DNA of 64,000 nucleotides from Acidobacteriota bacterium. GTDB lineage: Bacteria > Acidobacteriota > Holophagae > Holophagales > Holophagaceae. The translations under genes and the position numbers were made by a program. The stretch lies in contig JACPUT010000018.1 in assembly GCA_016192145.1 (NCBI GenBank), forward strand, positions 124,001 to 188,000, read 5' to 3'. Below the pieces are notes generated by a model that was not told the DNA's origin, searched no databases, and saw nothing but the letters and a program-made list of their open reading frames with translations. The stretch's first letter is position 1. Each line of letters starts with the position of its first letter. This document shows positions 7,610 to 17,021 of the stretch, piece after piece.

Positions 7610-10600
7610 ATGACCCAGCCCCTCCCGCTTTCCATGGCCCCAATCGTCTCCCGGAGGGCCTGGCCGCTCCTCATGTTGCTGGCTGCCGCCGGCACCGGCT
7701 GCTATCGGGCCACGGGCATGGCCCGACCGACGCTGGTGGCCGCCGAGATCCCGGCCAGTGGAGGGGACCGGGTGCGTGGACTGAAAGCCACGGCCACGGT
7801 GGGTGACGTCTTCCTGGGGAACGACTTCGTTTCCCTGGCCGTGGATGGCGCGACCTGGCAGAACCGCGAGGGGCAGTTCCAGGCCCCTTCGGGTGGCGCG
7901 ATCCTGGATATCGGCGCCATCGCCCTGGATCAGAATTTCAAGCGGGTGTCGGTGCCGAGCGACCTGGTGGATCGGCTCGCGCCCGTGCTCAATCAGGATC
8001 CGGATCTTCCCCTGGTCTTCGATGCCATCTCTCCGGTGACGGAAGGGGACATTTCCCGGATCGAGATGCGGGGCGGCGTGGTCGATGCCGCCGGCAAGCT
8101 GGGACTCCCCGTGGATTCCAATAATCGGGTGATCGGCTTGGAAGTGGCCCACACCATTTCCCTGGCCTTGCGGGGTCGTCATTTCGAGCTGACCACGACG
8201 GTCACCAACCGCACCGGCGCCCCGGTAACCGTCTATTCCATCGGTGATTACCTGGACCAGCGTGGAGCCGCGGGATACCGCGTGATGGCGCCGGGGCAGC
8301 AATCTTCCGGGATCGCCCAGTCGGCCGGTTCCCCGGCCGTGGGGGCCGCGGCGGTGAACCTGGTGCATGACTGGGGTGTCGAGATCCCCGGAAGCGATTT
8401 CGCCCGGCCCCTGGGCACCTCGGTGCGGGCCATGGGCGTGGGGTTCCAGGGTGCTGAATCCGCGGGTGAATTCGTCGACAGCCACATGTCCCTGGGGATC
8501 ATGTCCGCGGATGCCAGCCGTCCCCAGATCCTGGTGGCTTCGGATCCGCAATCCGTCCTGAACGAGCCGAGGCCCCGGGCCGTGGCCAAGGTCGTCGCCG
8601 GTCGGGTTCCCGACTTCGACGCGGGTGGCGTTCCCCTTCCGATCGCCAGTGGAGGCAGCCTTTCCCACACGCGCAGGCTCTACCTCATCGGTGGCGCCAG
8701 CGTCGGCGGATCCCGGCCCACCATCACCGCCGACGTGTTCAATCAGATGTACCTGGATCGTTACGCGATCTCCAGCCAGTCCTATGGCGCGATCGGCTTC
8801 AGCACCTTCGGCACGGCGGTCGAATCCGGCTCCCTCCAAACGGAAGTCCGTTTCGAACGCTACCTGGCCCCGGCGGTGTTCGATCCGATCGCCGACGCCA
8901 ATGATCCGTCCCGTTGGATGACCGAGCGGGTGGAGTACTTCGAACGCGGCGAGGTCCTTACGGGCAACTCCATGCATGTCTCTGTGCTCCCCGCCATTCC
9001 TGAAACCTCGGTGGATCCCACCCGGAAGGACAGGAGCCAGGTCTTCCGCATGGTCGTCCGGAATCGGGAGGAGGGGGCCAACACGCCCTTCCTCAAGTTC
9101 ACCAATTCCCATTCTTCCCGCCGCACTTCCTTGCTCGACTATCTCGAACCGAGGTTCGGCAACCCCTTCCTCATCGAGGAGCCCCTAGCCCCGGAGCGGA
9201 ACAACGCACCGTATGTCGTGGACGGGGCCGGGAACGAAGTCGGCTTCCGCCGGGTCAACCGGATGTTCGTGAGCCGTGATTTTTCCGGAGATGCCAGCGT
9301 CCGTCAGCCCATGCGCGTGATGGTCGCCGGGCTGGATCCCGCGGGCAACCTGGCCTCCGTGAACGATCCGAACCTCCTGAGAACCCGGCACTGGAGCACG
9401 ATCTTCTATCCCATCGGCCTGCAGCGTACCGCTGGCGATTTCTTCTTCGGGGGCGTGAATTTCCGGGCTGGTAACGAGGCCTTTGGAACGGGTTTCCCGG
9501 GCAGCTCCTCGGATAACTCGCTGGTGGCGCGATTCGAGCTGCCCCTGGACCATTCCTACCGGGCCTTCGCGATTCGGGGTCCCCTGGCCCCCCTCCAGAC
9601 CCAGGATTTCAGCACCGCGCCCGTCGGCGAACCCAACTTGGCCTCATTCCTGTTCGAGAACAAGAAGGGGCCTGCCGGGTGGATCAGCTTTGACATCCCC
9701 GGCCCCAGCCTTGCCACCGGGGGAGGCATGCATCCGATGGAACAGATGGCGGGTGCCCTGGCGGAGGACGTCAAGATCATCGGACGCACGGAAGTCGATC
9801 GGAACATCTCGGGCCCGACCACCTATGCCGGGTTCCGGGGGGAGTTCGTGGATTACCCCCTTTCCGTCAACCAGCTGGCCCCGGTGGGGGAGGACCCCCT
9901 CGTGATCGGGGCCAGATCCTCCGCCCTGGCGGATGGTTCCGTCACCGCCCTCTTCCCCCCCGATCCCAGCGTCGCGGGATACCCGGGTCTCCGGCCTTCC
10001 AAGGGATGGACCCTGGCCGACTTCCTCCACCAGGCCGAGGGCCAGTTCAACGTCATCCACCGCCCCTTGGGGCCCGGCGGGTTGTTCTCGATCAAGGGGT
10101 ATTCCCTGACGGATGCCCTGGGCGCGGGTGCCAACGCCTGGTGGGATGATTCCGATTCCCTCTCCGGTGGCAAGCGCATGGGTGACTTCGATGCCCTCGA
10201 GTTGCTCCGGGGTGAAAGCCTCGCTTCACAAACCCCCGCCCAGTGGCACCAGGAGTACAAGCAGCTCCGGGCGCTGTGGTTCAAGCTCATCGCGGCCCAA
10301 TCCCCGACGTTCTTCACCAAGGCACTCGGGCTATCGTCCGGCAAATACAGCTTGGATACGCCCGTGGGTCTTGCCCGGACCTACCTGAAGGTGGCCACCA
10401 CCCCCACGGAAACCGATCTGACGGGTGTGCTCGCGGCCCTGAAATCCGGTGCGGCGGTGGCTTCCACGGGACCCATGCTCGAAGTGGATGTGAATGGAAC
10501 GGCGGGTCCCGGCCAGCTGCTCTCCGGTACCAATGCCACCGTCACACTGAACATCGCCGTGACGGCCCCGGAGTGGGTGCCCGTCGAGCAGGTGAAGGTG

Positions 10601-10888
10601 TACGTGAATGGCGCCCTGGTCCAGACCCTGGATCCCGCCACATTCAATGTGGATCCCACGGATGACCGCCGGCGCAGCATCGCGATTCCGGGCCTCGCCT
10701 TGAGCCAGGACTCCTGCATCGTGGTGGAAGCGGGCACCCCCGACGCGGGCCCCACCGTGGGCTCCGCGCCCTGGGATGGGCTCTACCCCGTGTGGTTCAA
10801 GCTTCAGCGGAACATCTACCCCATCGTGATTTCGAACCCCGTCTTCGTGCTCCGGAATGGCGGATCCTACACGCCTCCTGGCAACTGA
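7610..10888 (+). CDS. Large exported lipoprotein with CehA/McbA-like C-terminal region
   Basis: This 1092-residue protein has a signal segment ending in LLAAAGTGC (about residue 31), a plausible though imperfect lipobox. The long middle part is beta-rich and unrecognised. The last 300 residues resemble the C-terminal half of CehA/McbA-type metallohydrolases (PHP-like): FNVIHRPLG, FDALELLRGE, then the ALKSGAAVASTGPMLEVDVNG segment and a beta-sandwich. The usual metal-binding His clusters of a PHP domain are not evident, so it may be a non-catalytic relative. A second ATG at 7634 is an equally good start. It stands just before dnaB with six bases between. Confidence 0.6.
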   Translation: MTQPLPLSMAPIVSRRAWPLLMLLAAAGTGCYRATGMARPTLVAAEIPASGGDRVRGLKATATVGDVFLGNDFVSLAVDGATWQNREGQFQAPSGGAILDIGAIALDQNFKRVSVPSDLVDRLAPVLNQDPDLPLVFDAISPVTEGDISRIEMRGGVVDAAGKLGLPVDSNNRVIGLEVAHTISLALRGRHFELTTTVTNRTGAPVTVYSIGDYLDQRGAAGYRVMAPGQQSSGIAQSAGSPAVGAAAVNLVHDWGVEIPGSDFARPLGTSVRAMGVGFQGAESAGEFVDSHMSLGIMSADASRPQILVASDPQSVLNEPRPRAVAKVVAGRVPDFDAGGVPLPIASGGSLSHTRRLYLIGGASVGGSRPTITADVFNQMYLDRYAISSQSYGAIGFSTFGTAVESGSLQTEVRFERYLAPAVFDPIADANDPSRWMTERVEYFERGEVLTGNSMHVSVLPAIPETSVDPTRKDRSQVFRMVVRNREEGANTPFLKFTNSHSSRRTSLLDYLEPRFGNPFLIEEPLAPERNNAPYVVDGAGNEVGFRRVNRMFVSRDFSGDASVRQPMRVMVAGLDPAGNLASVNDPNLLRTRHWSTIFYPIGLQRTAGDFFFGGVNFRAGNEAFGTGFPGSSSDNSLVARFELPLDHSYRAFAIRGPLAPLQTQDFSTAPVGEPNLASFLFENKKGPAGWISFDIPGPSLATGGGMHPMEQMAGALAEDVKIIGRTEVDRNISGPTTYAGFRGEFVDYPLSVNQLAPVGEDPLVIGARSSALADGSVTALFPPDPSVAGYPGLRPSKGWTLADFLHQAEGQFNVIHRPLGPGGLFSIKGYSLTDALGAGANAWWDDSDSLSGGKRMGDFDALELLRGESLASQTPAQWHQEYKQLRALWFKLIAAQSPTFFTKALGLSSGKYSLDTPVGLARTYLKVATTPTETDLTGVLAALKSGAAVASTGPMLEVDVNGTAGPGQLLSGTNATVTLNIAVTAPEWVPVEQVKVYVNGALVQTLDPATFNVDPTDDRRRSIAIPGLALSQDSCIVVEAGTPDAGPTVGSAPWDGLYPVWFKLQRNIYPIVISNPVFVLRNGGSYTPPGN

Positions 10889-10894
10889 GGCGCC

Positions 10895-12265
10895 ATGGAC
10901 GGCTGGCTCCCTGACCGACTGCCGCAGGACCCGGAGGCCGAGAAGAGCCTCCTGGCCACCTGTTGCGCTCCGGGTGGGGACCTGGCCTTCGCCGAGGTGG
11001 CGCTGGGCCTGACGGAAGAAGACTTCGTCGTGCCCGCCCACAAAGCGCTCTACAAAGCGTTGGTGCGCCTCCTGGAACGCCAGGTGGAGGTCAATGCCCT
11101 AACGCTGAAGGATGCGCTCGACCAGAATGGCGAGCTCTCCACGGTGGGCGGATTCCCGGGTCTTACGGAACTGCTGTCTGCCCAGGAAGTGGGGCGCCCC
11201 CAGGTGCTGGCGGATCTGCTCCGCCGCAAACACAAGCTCCGGCGGCTGCTGCGGCTGGGGGCCGGCCTGGCCCGACAAGCCGCCAACGAGGAGGAAGGCC
11301 CCGAGGCCCTCGTGGATGTGGCTGCGGAAGAGCTCTTCCGCCTCTCCCAGGGGGATTCGGATCGCAAGGGGCTCCTTTCCATCGAGAAGGTGGGCCTGGA
11401 GGGCATGGCCAAGCTCTATGACCGGCTGGACGGCAATGGCCATTCCGGCGTCACCACCGGCGGGGCCTTCCCGGCCCTGGATGCCCTCACCCAGGGCTTC
11501 CAACCCGGCAACCTCATCGTGCTGGCGGCGCGCCCCGGCATCGGCAAGACAGCCCTGGCCCTGAACTGGGTCCTCTCCGCGGCGAAGAAGCGGGGCACCT
11601 GCGGCGCCTTCTTCTCGCTGGAAATGAGCCAGGAGGAGGTCTTCCTCCGCATGCTCGCGTCGCAGGCCCGGGTGAACCTCAAGCGCATCCAGGCCGGGGA
11701 GTTCCCCAATGAAGCCCGGGAGCGGATCCGGGAAGCGGGCAATGACCTGCTGCAGCTTCCCCTCTACATCTCGGATCAGGCTTCCATCACGGTGCCCCAG
11801 ATCCAGAGCATGGTCATCAAGCAGGGCAGCCAGTCCAACCGCCGGGTGGAATTCCTGATCGTGGACTACCTCCAGCTCATCAGCAGCCCCGATGGCTCCC
11901 GGGCCTCCAAGCAGAACGAAGCCACCCGTGTGGGCGAGATCAGCCGCGGCCTCAAGCTGCTGGCCAAGGACCAGGGCATCCCCGTGGTGGTGCTCTCCCA
12001 GCTCAACCGCGAGGTGGAGCACCGGGCCGGCGGCCGTCCCCAGCTCAGCGATCTCCGTGACTCCGGCGCCATCGAACAGGACGCCGACATGGTGGCCTTC
12101 ATCCACCGCCGCATGATCGCCAAGGCCGACGAGGAACCGCCCGACAACACCGCCGAACTCGTCATCGCCAAGCACCGCAATGGCCCCACCAAGATCATCA
12201 AGCTCCTCTTCGAGGGCGAGTTCGCGCAGTACCGGGAACTGGTGGAGGAGACCAATCCGTACTGA
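10895..12265 (+). CDS. dnaB: Replicative DNA helicase DnaB
   Basis: DnaB is the hexameric helicase that unwinds DNA at the replication fork. The N-terminal domain starts with the usual PEAEKSLL segment; the RecA-like domain has Walker A ARPGIGKTAL (about residue 213), FFSLEMSQEE, Walker B LIVDYLQLI (about 321), VVLSQLNREVE and the SDLRDSGAIEQDAD block. Length (456 residues) is standard and there is no intein. It is followed by a strong terminator against the convergent E2 gene. Confidence 0.95.
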   Translation: MDGWLPDRLPQDPEAEKSLLATCCAPGGDLAFAEVALGLTEEDFVVPAHKALYKALVRLLERQVEVNALTLKDALDQNGELSTVGGFPGLTELLSAQEVGRPQVLADLLRRKHKLRRLLRLGAGLARQAANEEEGPEALVDVAAEELFRLSQGDSDRKGLLSIEKVGLEGMAKLYDRLDGNGHSGVTTGGAFPALDALTQGFQPGNLIVLAARPGIGKTALALNWVLSAAKKRGTCGAFFSLEMSQEEVFLRMLASQARVNLKRIQAGEFPNEARERIREAGNDLLQLPLYISDQASITVPQIQSMVIKQGSQSNRRVEFLIVDYLQLISSPDGSRASKQNEATRVGEISRGLKLLAKDQGIPVVVLSQLNREVEHRAGGRPQLSDLRDSGAIEQDADMVAFIHRRMIAKADEEPPDNTAELVIAKHRNGPTKIIKLLFEGEFAQYRELVEETNPY

Positions 12266-12267
12266 GG

Positions 12268-12365
12268 CCGGAGTCTGAAGGCTGGAGACCGGAGGGAAAG
12301 GCAAAGCGCCGACCCAGCGGATGGGTCGGCGCTGTCTTTACCTGCAGTCTCCAGTCTCCAGTCTC
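12268..12365. repeat. Intergenic element with inverted CTCCAG-type arms around a terminator
   Basis: The left arm (about 12268-12295) contains GGCTGGAGACCGGAG, shared exactly with the left arm at 1030-1053. The right arm (about 12342-12365) carries CAGTCTCCAGTCTCCAGTCTC. The terminator hairpin 12305-12333 lies between them. This is the same architecture as at 1030-1153. Confidence 0.7.
12305..12333. terminator. Hairpin terminator between dnaB and the E2 gene
   Basis: AGCGCCGACCCA (12305-12316) pairs perfectly with TGGGTCGGCGCT (12322-12333) around a five-base loop, followed by GTCTTTA. It lies between convergent genes and can serve both strands. Confidence 0.75.
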
Positions 12366-12368
12366 AAA

Positions 12369-13724
12369 TCACTCGAGCCCGAAGGTACCCTTCTCCAGCT
12401 CGTTCTTGACCACGCTCATGAACTGGTCGCCCACGGCGCCATCGATGACGCGGTGGTCGAAGCTGAGGCCGCTGAACATGATCTGGCGGATGGCGATGGC
12501 ATCGTTGCCGAGGTCATCGGTGACGACCACGGGGCGCTTGGCGATGGTGCCAATGGCCTGGATGGCCACCTGGGGCTGGCTGATGATGGGCAGCGCGAAG
12601 ATGTCGCCGAAGACGCCGGGGTTGGTGATGGTGAAGGTGCCGCCGCTGATCTCGCTGGGCTGCAGCTTCTTGGCGCGGGCGCGCTCAGCCAGGTCGTTGA
12701 GGCTGCGGGCCAGGCCGCCGAGGTTGAGGCTGTCGGCGTTCTTGATCACGGGGACGATGAGGCCCCAATCCAGGCTCACGGCGATGCCCAGGTTGATGTC
12801 CTGCTTGTAGACGATGTTGTCGCCATCCACGGAGCTGTTGACGATGGGGAAGGCCTGCAGGCCCTTGATCACGGCCTTCATGATGAAAGGCATGAAGCTG
12901 AGCTTCGTGCCGTAGGACTCCTCGAAGGCCTTGCGGTGCTTCGCGCGGAGGCGGGCCACGTTGCTCATGTCGATCTCGAAAATCGTGTAGACATGGGGGC
13001 TGGTGCGGAGCTTCGAGTTCACCATGTTGTCCGCGATGATCTTGCGCATGCGGCTCATGGGCTCGACCTTTACGCGTTCGCCGGGGGCGAAGGCGGGCTG
13101 GGCGGGGGCGGGGGGAACCGCCAGGCCGGGGACCACTCCCAGGGTGGGGGCGCTGGGGTCATGGGTGGGGGCCATCATGGGCATGGAGCCGCTCACGGGC
13201 GCCGGAGCCGCGGCGGCCTTGGCGCCGGAGGCGATGAAGGCCTCGATATCGGCCTTGCTCACGCGGCCGTGCTCGCCGGTGCCCTTGACCATGCGGAGGT
13301 CGATGCCATGCTGCTTGGCCATCTCGCGGACGAGGGGGCTGCTCTTGGAGCGGAGGCGGGCCTCCTCGCTGTTGTCGTCCTCGTCCGCCATGGGATGCAC
13401 GGGGGTGGCGAGCTTGGCTTCGGCGGCGGGCGCGGCGGCGACCGAAGCAGCCGCGGCAGGGGCGGAGCCCCCGGCGGGCTTCTCACCGGCGGCGCCGATG
13501 CGAGCGACGATGGAGCCCACGGGCACGGTCTTGTTCACGTCGACGAGGATTTCCAGCAGCACGCCGGCGGCCGGGGCGGGGATCTCGGCGTCTACCTTAT
13601 CGGTGCTGATCTCGTAGAGGGTCTCGTCCTTGGCGATGGTGTCGCCGGGGGCCTTGAGCCACTTCAGGACGGTCGCTTCGGCGATGCTTTCGCCCATCTG
13701 CGGCATGATCACGTCAAAGGCCAT
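12369..13724 (-). CDS. Dihydrolipoyl acyltransferase, E2 of a 2-oxoacid dehydrogenase complex
   Basis: The 451-residue E2 has an N-terminal lipoyl domain with the modified Lys at about 43 (EISTDKVDAEIP), an Ala/Pro-rich linker, a peripheral-subunit binding domain (RLRSKSSPLVREMA to GRVSKADIEAF), a second linker and a catalytic domain ending in SFDHRVIDGAVGDQF with active-site His and Asp (about 424 and 428). It transfers acyl groups from lipoate to CoA. The DKVDAE and HRVIDG sequences suit a 2-oxoglutarate or branched-chain complex, but substrate cannot be fixed. E1 and E3 genes are not adjacent. gatA lies upstream on the same strand, 45 bases away. Confidence 0.88.
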   Translation of the reverse strand: MAFDVIMPQMGESIAEATVLKWLKAPGDTIAKDETLYEISTDKVDAEIPAPAAGVLLEILVDVNKTVPVGSIVARIGAAGEKPAGGSAPAAAASVAAAPAAEAKLATPVHPMADEDDNSEEARLRSKSSPLVREMAKQHGIDLRMVKGTGEHGRVSKADIEAFIASGAKAAAAPAPVSGSMPMMAPTHDPSAPTLGVVPGLAVPPAPAQPAFAPGERVKVEPMSRMRKIIADNMVNSKLRTSPHVYTIFEIDMSNVARLRAKHRKAFEESYGTKLSFMPFIMKAVIKGLQAFPIVNSSVDGDNIVYKQDINLGIAVSLDWGLIVPVIKNADSLNLGGLARSLNDLAERARAKKLQPSEISGGTFTITNPGVFGDIFALPIISQPQVAIQAIGTIAKRPVVVTDDLGNDAIAIRQIMFSGLSFDHRVIDGAVGDQFMSVVKNELEKGTFGLE

Positions 13725-13769
13725 TTCGTGCTCCTTAGGGTCTGTCTAGATAATGATGGCGTGTGGGAA

Positions 13770-15224
13770 TCAAAGTTCCGGGGTACGGAGGTGGTAATCG
13801 GTTCGTTCCTGGAAGGCTTGAACGAGTTCCAGGAGGCGGACGTCGGAAAGGGCAGGGCCCATGAGCTGCATGCCCACGGGAAGGCCGGCGCTGAAGCCGG
13901 CGGGGAAGGCCAGGGCGGGAAGGCCTGCCAGGGGGGCGCCCACGGCGTAGACGTCGGCCAAGTGCATGGCCAGGGGATCATCCAGCTTGGCGCCCAAGGG
14001 GAAGGCCACGGTGGGGCTCACGGGGGTGGCCAGCACGTCCACCTGTTCAAAGGCCTTGAGGAAGTCCTGGCGGATGAGGGTGCGGACCTTCAGGGCCTTG
14101 AGATAGAAAGCGTCGTAGTGACCCTTCGAGAGGCAGAAGGTCCCCAGCAGGATGCGGCGCTTGGCTTCGGCCCCGAATCCGGCGTTCCGGGTGAGGGCCA
14201 TGAGCTCGGCCAGGGTCTGCCCCTCGACGCGCTCACTGAGGCCATAGCGCAGGCCGTCGAAGCGGCTGAGGTTGGAGCTCACCTCGCTGGTGCAGACGAG
14301 GTAGTAGGCGTCGATGGCGTAGCGGGTGTGGGGGAGGTCCACTTCCACCAACTCAGCGCCGGCATCCTTGAAACGCTGCAGGGCGCCTTCGATGGCCTCG
14401 CGCACGCCGGCTTCAAGGCCCTCGCCGAAGTACTCCCGGGGGAGGCCCACCCTCAGGCCCTTCAAGGTCGCGGCCCTCAGGGGCCACAGGGCTTCCTGAC
14501 GGGGCAGATCCACCGAAGTGGCATCCAGGGGGTCGGCGCCGGCCATGACACCGAGGAGGGCGGCCACATCCTCGGCGGTGCGGGCGATGGGGCCCACCTG
14601 ATCCAGGCTGCTGGCCATGGCGGTGACCCCGTAGCGGCTGAGCACGCCGTAGGTGGGTCGCAGGGCCGTGAGGTTGCAGAAACTGGCGGGCAAGCGGACG
14701 CTGCCGCCGGTGTCACTGCCCAGGGCGAAAGGCGCGTAGCCCGCGGCCACGGAGACCGCCGACCCGCTGCTGCTGCCGCCGGGGACGCGGGCCGTATCCC
14801 AGGGGTTCCGGGCGGGGCCGAAGGCGCTGAACTCGCCGCTGGAACCCATGGCGAATTCGTCCATGTTGGCCTTGGCCAGGGGGACCGCCCCGGCCTGGAG
14901 GAGGCGGGCCACCACGGTGGCATCGTAGGGCGCTCGGTAGCCTGCGAGGATCCTGGACCCGCTGGTGCAGGGCGTCCCCTTCCAGTGCAGGTTGTCCTTC
15001 AGCACCACGGGTAGGCCCAGCACGGGGCCCCGCTCTCCCCCCGCCAGGCGGGCATCGGCGATCCTCGCCTGCTCAAGGCTGCGGGGCGCGTCCGTGGAGA
15101 GCACGGCCTCAAGGCGGCCATCCAGGCGCTGGATGCGCGCGAGGCCAGCCTGCACGAGGCCCTCGGCGGAAAGATCGCCCGCCGCCAGGCCCTCACGCAT
15201 GCTGTTGGGGGTGGCCCACGCCAT
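13770..15224 (-). CDS. gatA: Aspartyl/glutamyl-tRNA amidotransferase subunit A
   Basis: This 484-residue amidase supplies ammonia to convert Glu-tRNA(Gln) or Asp-tRNA(Asn) to the amide form. The Ser-cisSer-Lys triad is visible: Lys in GLPVVLKDNL (about 76), the GGSSSGSA loop (about 149-156) and the nucleophile in GSDTGGSVRLPA (about 175). Overall length and the C-terminal RILLGTFCLSKG block match GatA rather than a general amidase. GAGGAAGG precedes the ATG at 15224. gatB and gatC are not in the window. Confidence 0.9.
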   Translation of the reverse strand: MAWATPNSMREGLAAGDLSAEGLVQAGLARIQRLDGRLEAVLSTDAPRSLEQARIADARLAGGERGPVLGLPVVLKDNLHWKGTPCTSGSRILAGYRAPYDATVVARLLQAGAVPLAKANMDEFAMGSSGEFSAFGPARNPWDTARVPGGSSSGSAVSVAAGYAPFALGSDTGGSVRLPASFCNLTALRPTYGVLSRYGVTAMASSLDQVGPIARTAEDVAALLGVMAGADPLDATSVDLPRQEALWPLRAATLKGLRVGLPREYFGEGLEAGVREAIEGALQRFKDAGAELVEVDLPHTRYAIDAYYLVCTSEVSSNLSRFDGLRYGLSERVEGQTLAELMALTRNAGFGAEAKRRILLGTFCLSKGHYDAFYLKALKVRTLIRQDFLKAFEQVDVLATPVSPTVAFPLGAKLDDPLAMHLADVYAVGAPLAGLPALAFPAGFSAGLPVGMQLMGPALSDVRLLELVQAFQERTDYHLRTPEL

Positions 15225-15472
15225 CCGACCTTCCTCCGCAATCAGAACCATCAAGTGTGCCATCAAATGGCTTCAGCCTCGACCCGGCGGTCTGCAGGAG
15301 AGCCGTGGGGGCGCGCAATCGGTGGGAAGGAGGCATCGGCTGGCGGCTTCCTGGGACACCCGAACCCCGGAGGTGCTGATGGCGGCGCAGGATGCCTGGT
15401 CAGATTCCTGCACGAACCGCAGGATTTAGGCTACCATCCCCCTTGCCCCATCCGAGCAGGACCTCTTCCCAT

Positions 15473-16174
15473 ATGAATCCCTTCGACGTGCTAGAAGTAT
15501 CCCAGGACGCCAATCCGGACGAGATCCGGGCTGCCTATCATCGCCTGGCCAAACAGTGGCATCCCGACCGGTTCGCCGGTGAGGAGAAGGTCCAGGCCGA
15601 GGAACGGTTCCGGCAGCTGGCGGAGGCCTTCGCCAATCTCAAAGATCCCGTGAAGCGCCAGTCCTATCAGACGGCCCGACCCCAGGCCGCCGTCGGGGCC
15701 ATGAGCGCGCCAGGGGGCCAACCCAGCGCTCCAGCCCAGGAGCGGTCCGCCGACGACTGGATGGAGGAGTCCCGGAAGGCGCTCGAGGCCAAGCAACTGG
15801 ACCAAGCCAAGGGGTTCATCCTGTACGCCCTTCGCTTGGATGCCGCCAAGCCTGAGTTCCACCTCCTGCAGTCGGAGATCCTGGAGGCTGAAGGCCGTGA
15901 TCCCCGAGGTGCCATCCGGAGCCTGGAAACCTATCTCAAAGCCAGGCCCAAGGATGCTGACGCGCTCATCCGGCTCGCGGACCTTTATCTAGGGCAGGGG
16001 ATGCAAGCCCGGGCCCAACGATTTCTGGATGACGCACGGGCCATCGCACCGAAGCACAAGCGTTTCAATGTGCCTGCCGAAGGGAAACCCAAGGTCCTAC
16101 CCCCTGCGAGCGAGCCCGCAGGGATCGTGGACCAATTGAAGGGGCTCTGGGGCAGGTTGGCGGGGAAAGGGTGA
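15473..16174 (+). CDS. J-domain protein with TPR-like C-terminal region
   Basis: The first 65 residues are a J-domain with the essential HPD in LAKQWHPDRFAG, which stimulates DnaK-type chaperones. After a flexible linker, residues 100-215 form TPR-like helices (SRKALEAKQLDQAKGFILYALRL and LADLYLGQGMQARAQRFL in part). Glycine-rich and zinc-finger regions of full DnaJ are absent. The ATG at 15473 gives the expected N-terminus. It overlaps the PP2C gene start by TGATG, so chaperone recruitment and phosphatase may act together. The 248-base region upstream, shared with gatA, holds no promoter I would call. Confidence 0.85.
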   Translation: MNPFDVLEVSQDANPDEIRAAYHRLAKQWHPDRFAGEEKVQAEERFRQLAEAFANLKDPVKRQSYQTARPQAAVGAMSAPGGQPSAPAQERSADDWMEESRKALEAKQLDQAKGFILYALRLDAAKPEFHLLQSEILEAEGRDPRGAIRSLETYLKARPKDADALIRLADLYLGQGMQARAQRFLDDARAIAPKHKRFNVPAEGKPKVLPPASEPAGIVDQLKGLWGRLAGKG

Positions 16175-16953
16175 TGATGACGATCAAGGCGGCGGGCATG
16201 ACGGACGTGGGATGCGTCCGCAAGCACAACGAGGACAACCTCCTCGTGGATCCGTCCCTGGGGCTGTTCGTCGTTGCCGACGGCCTTGGAGGACATGCCG
16301 CAGGAGAGGTGGCCAGCCAGATCGTGGTGGAGCGGGTGGGTGAGTTCGTGGCCCAGACCAAGGAGAAGGACCGCACCTGGCCCCTGGAGTACGACACCAC
16401 CCTGAGTTTCGATGGGAATCGCCTGAAGGTGGCCCTGCTGCTCTCGGACCAGGCCATCGCGGAGGACATTCGGAAGAACCCCGAGCGGGAGACCATGGGG
16501 TCCACCGTGGTGGCCAGTCTGCTGAACCATCGCCGGGTGACCCTGGCCCATGTGGGCGATTCAAGGGCCTACCTGGTGAGCAAAGAGGGAATCCGGCAGG
16601 TTACCCGGGATCATTCCTGGGTCGCCGAGCAAGTGGCCCATGGCATCCTCACCCCCTCGGAAGCCCGCGTGCACCCCTTCCGGAACGTCATCACCCAGGC
16701 CCTGGGCAATGGGGGCGACCTGGAAATTGAAGTTCAAGAACTCGAGTTGGCCGATTCGGACCGACTCTTGCTTTGCTCCGATGGCCTGTCCGGTATGGTC
16801 GGGGACCAACAGATCTGGGACATCATCCAAAACGCAAACGATCTCGATCATGCGGTCGAAAGTCTTGTGACTGCAGCAAGAGAGAACGGGGGCGAGGACA
16901 ATATCACGGCTGTCCTGATCGGTTTGGCCAACGACAATACTGCATCTAAGTAA
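16174..16953 (+). CDS. PP2C-family Ser/Thr protein phosphatase
   Basis: This 259-residue protein has all the PP2C metal-site motifs: VRKHNEDNLL, VVADGLGGHAAGEVAS, the GST segment, HVGDSRAYLV, LLLCSDGLSGMV and GGEDNITAVLI. It should remove phosphate from Ser/Thr residues using two metal ions, like the stand-alone PrpC/PphA enzymes. It starts within the J-domain gene stop (GTG at 16171 or ATG at 16174). No Ser/Thr kinase gene lies in the window. It ends 57 bases before the promoter-bearing gap in front of pilM. A paralog lies at 24362-25279. Confidence 0.9.
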   Translation: MMTIKAAGMTDVGCVRKHNEDNLLVDPSLGLFVVADGLGGHAAGEVASQIVVERVGEFVAQTKEKDRTWPLEYDTTLSFDGNRLKVALLLSDQAIAEDIRKNPERETMGSTVVASLLNHRRVTLAHVGDSRAYLVSKEGIRQVTRDHSWVAEQVAHGILTPSEARVHPFRNVITQALGNGGDLEIEVQELELADSDRLLLCSDGLSGMVGDQQIWDIIQNANDLDHAVESLVTAARENGGEDNITAVLIGLANDNTASK

Positions 16954-16961
16954 AGACAGGC

Positions 16962-16989
16962 TTGACTCAAGCCACTCCAGTGCTATTTT
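16962..16989 (+). promoter_or_regulatory. Sigma-70-like promoter for the pil operon
   Basis: TTGACT at 16962-16967 and TATTTT at 16984-16989 are separated by 16 bases. This is the best -35/-10 pair seen in the window and lies 32 bases before the pilM start, in an AT-richer patch. Confidence 0.6.
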
Positions 16990-17021
16990 AAACGGCATCT
17001 TTCCTCATAGTGAGGCTCCCC

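Noticed and set aside
8860-10060. Minus-strand frames inside the large lipoprotein gene
   Set aside because: They lack ribosome-binding sites and motifs and lie wholly inside a continuous plus-strand gene with normal codon pattern.
12321-15014. 897-residue open frame on the plus strand across the E2 and gatA genes
   Set aside because: It is antisense to two well-recognised genes, has a His/Gly/Ala-rich composition typical of GC-rich antisense frames, and matches no family.
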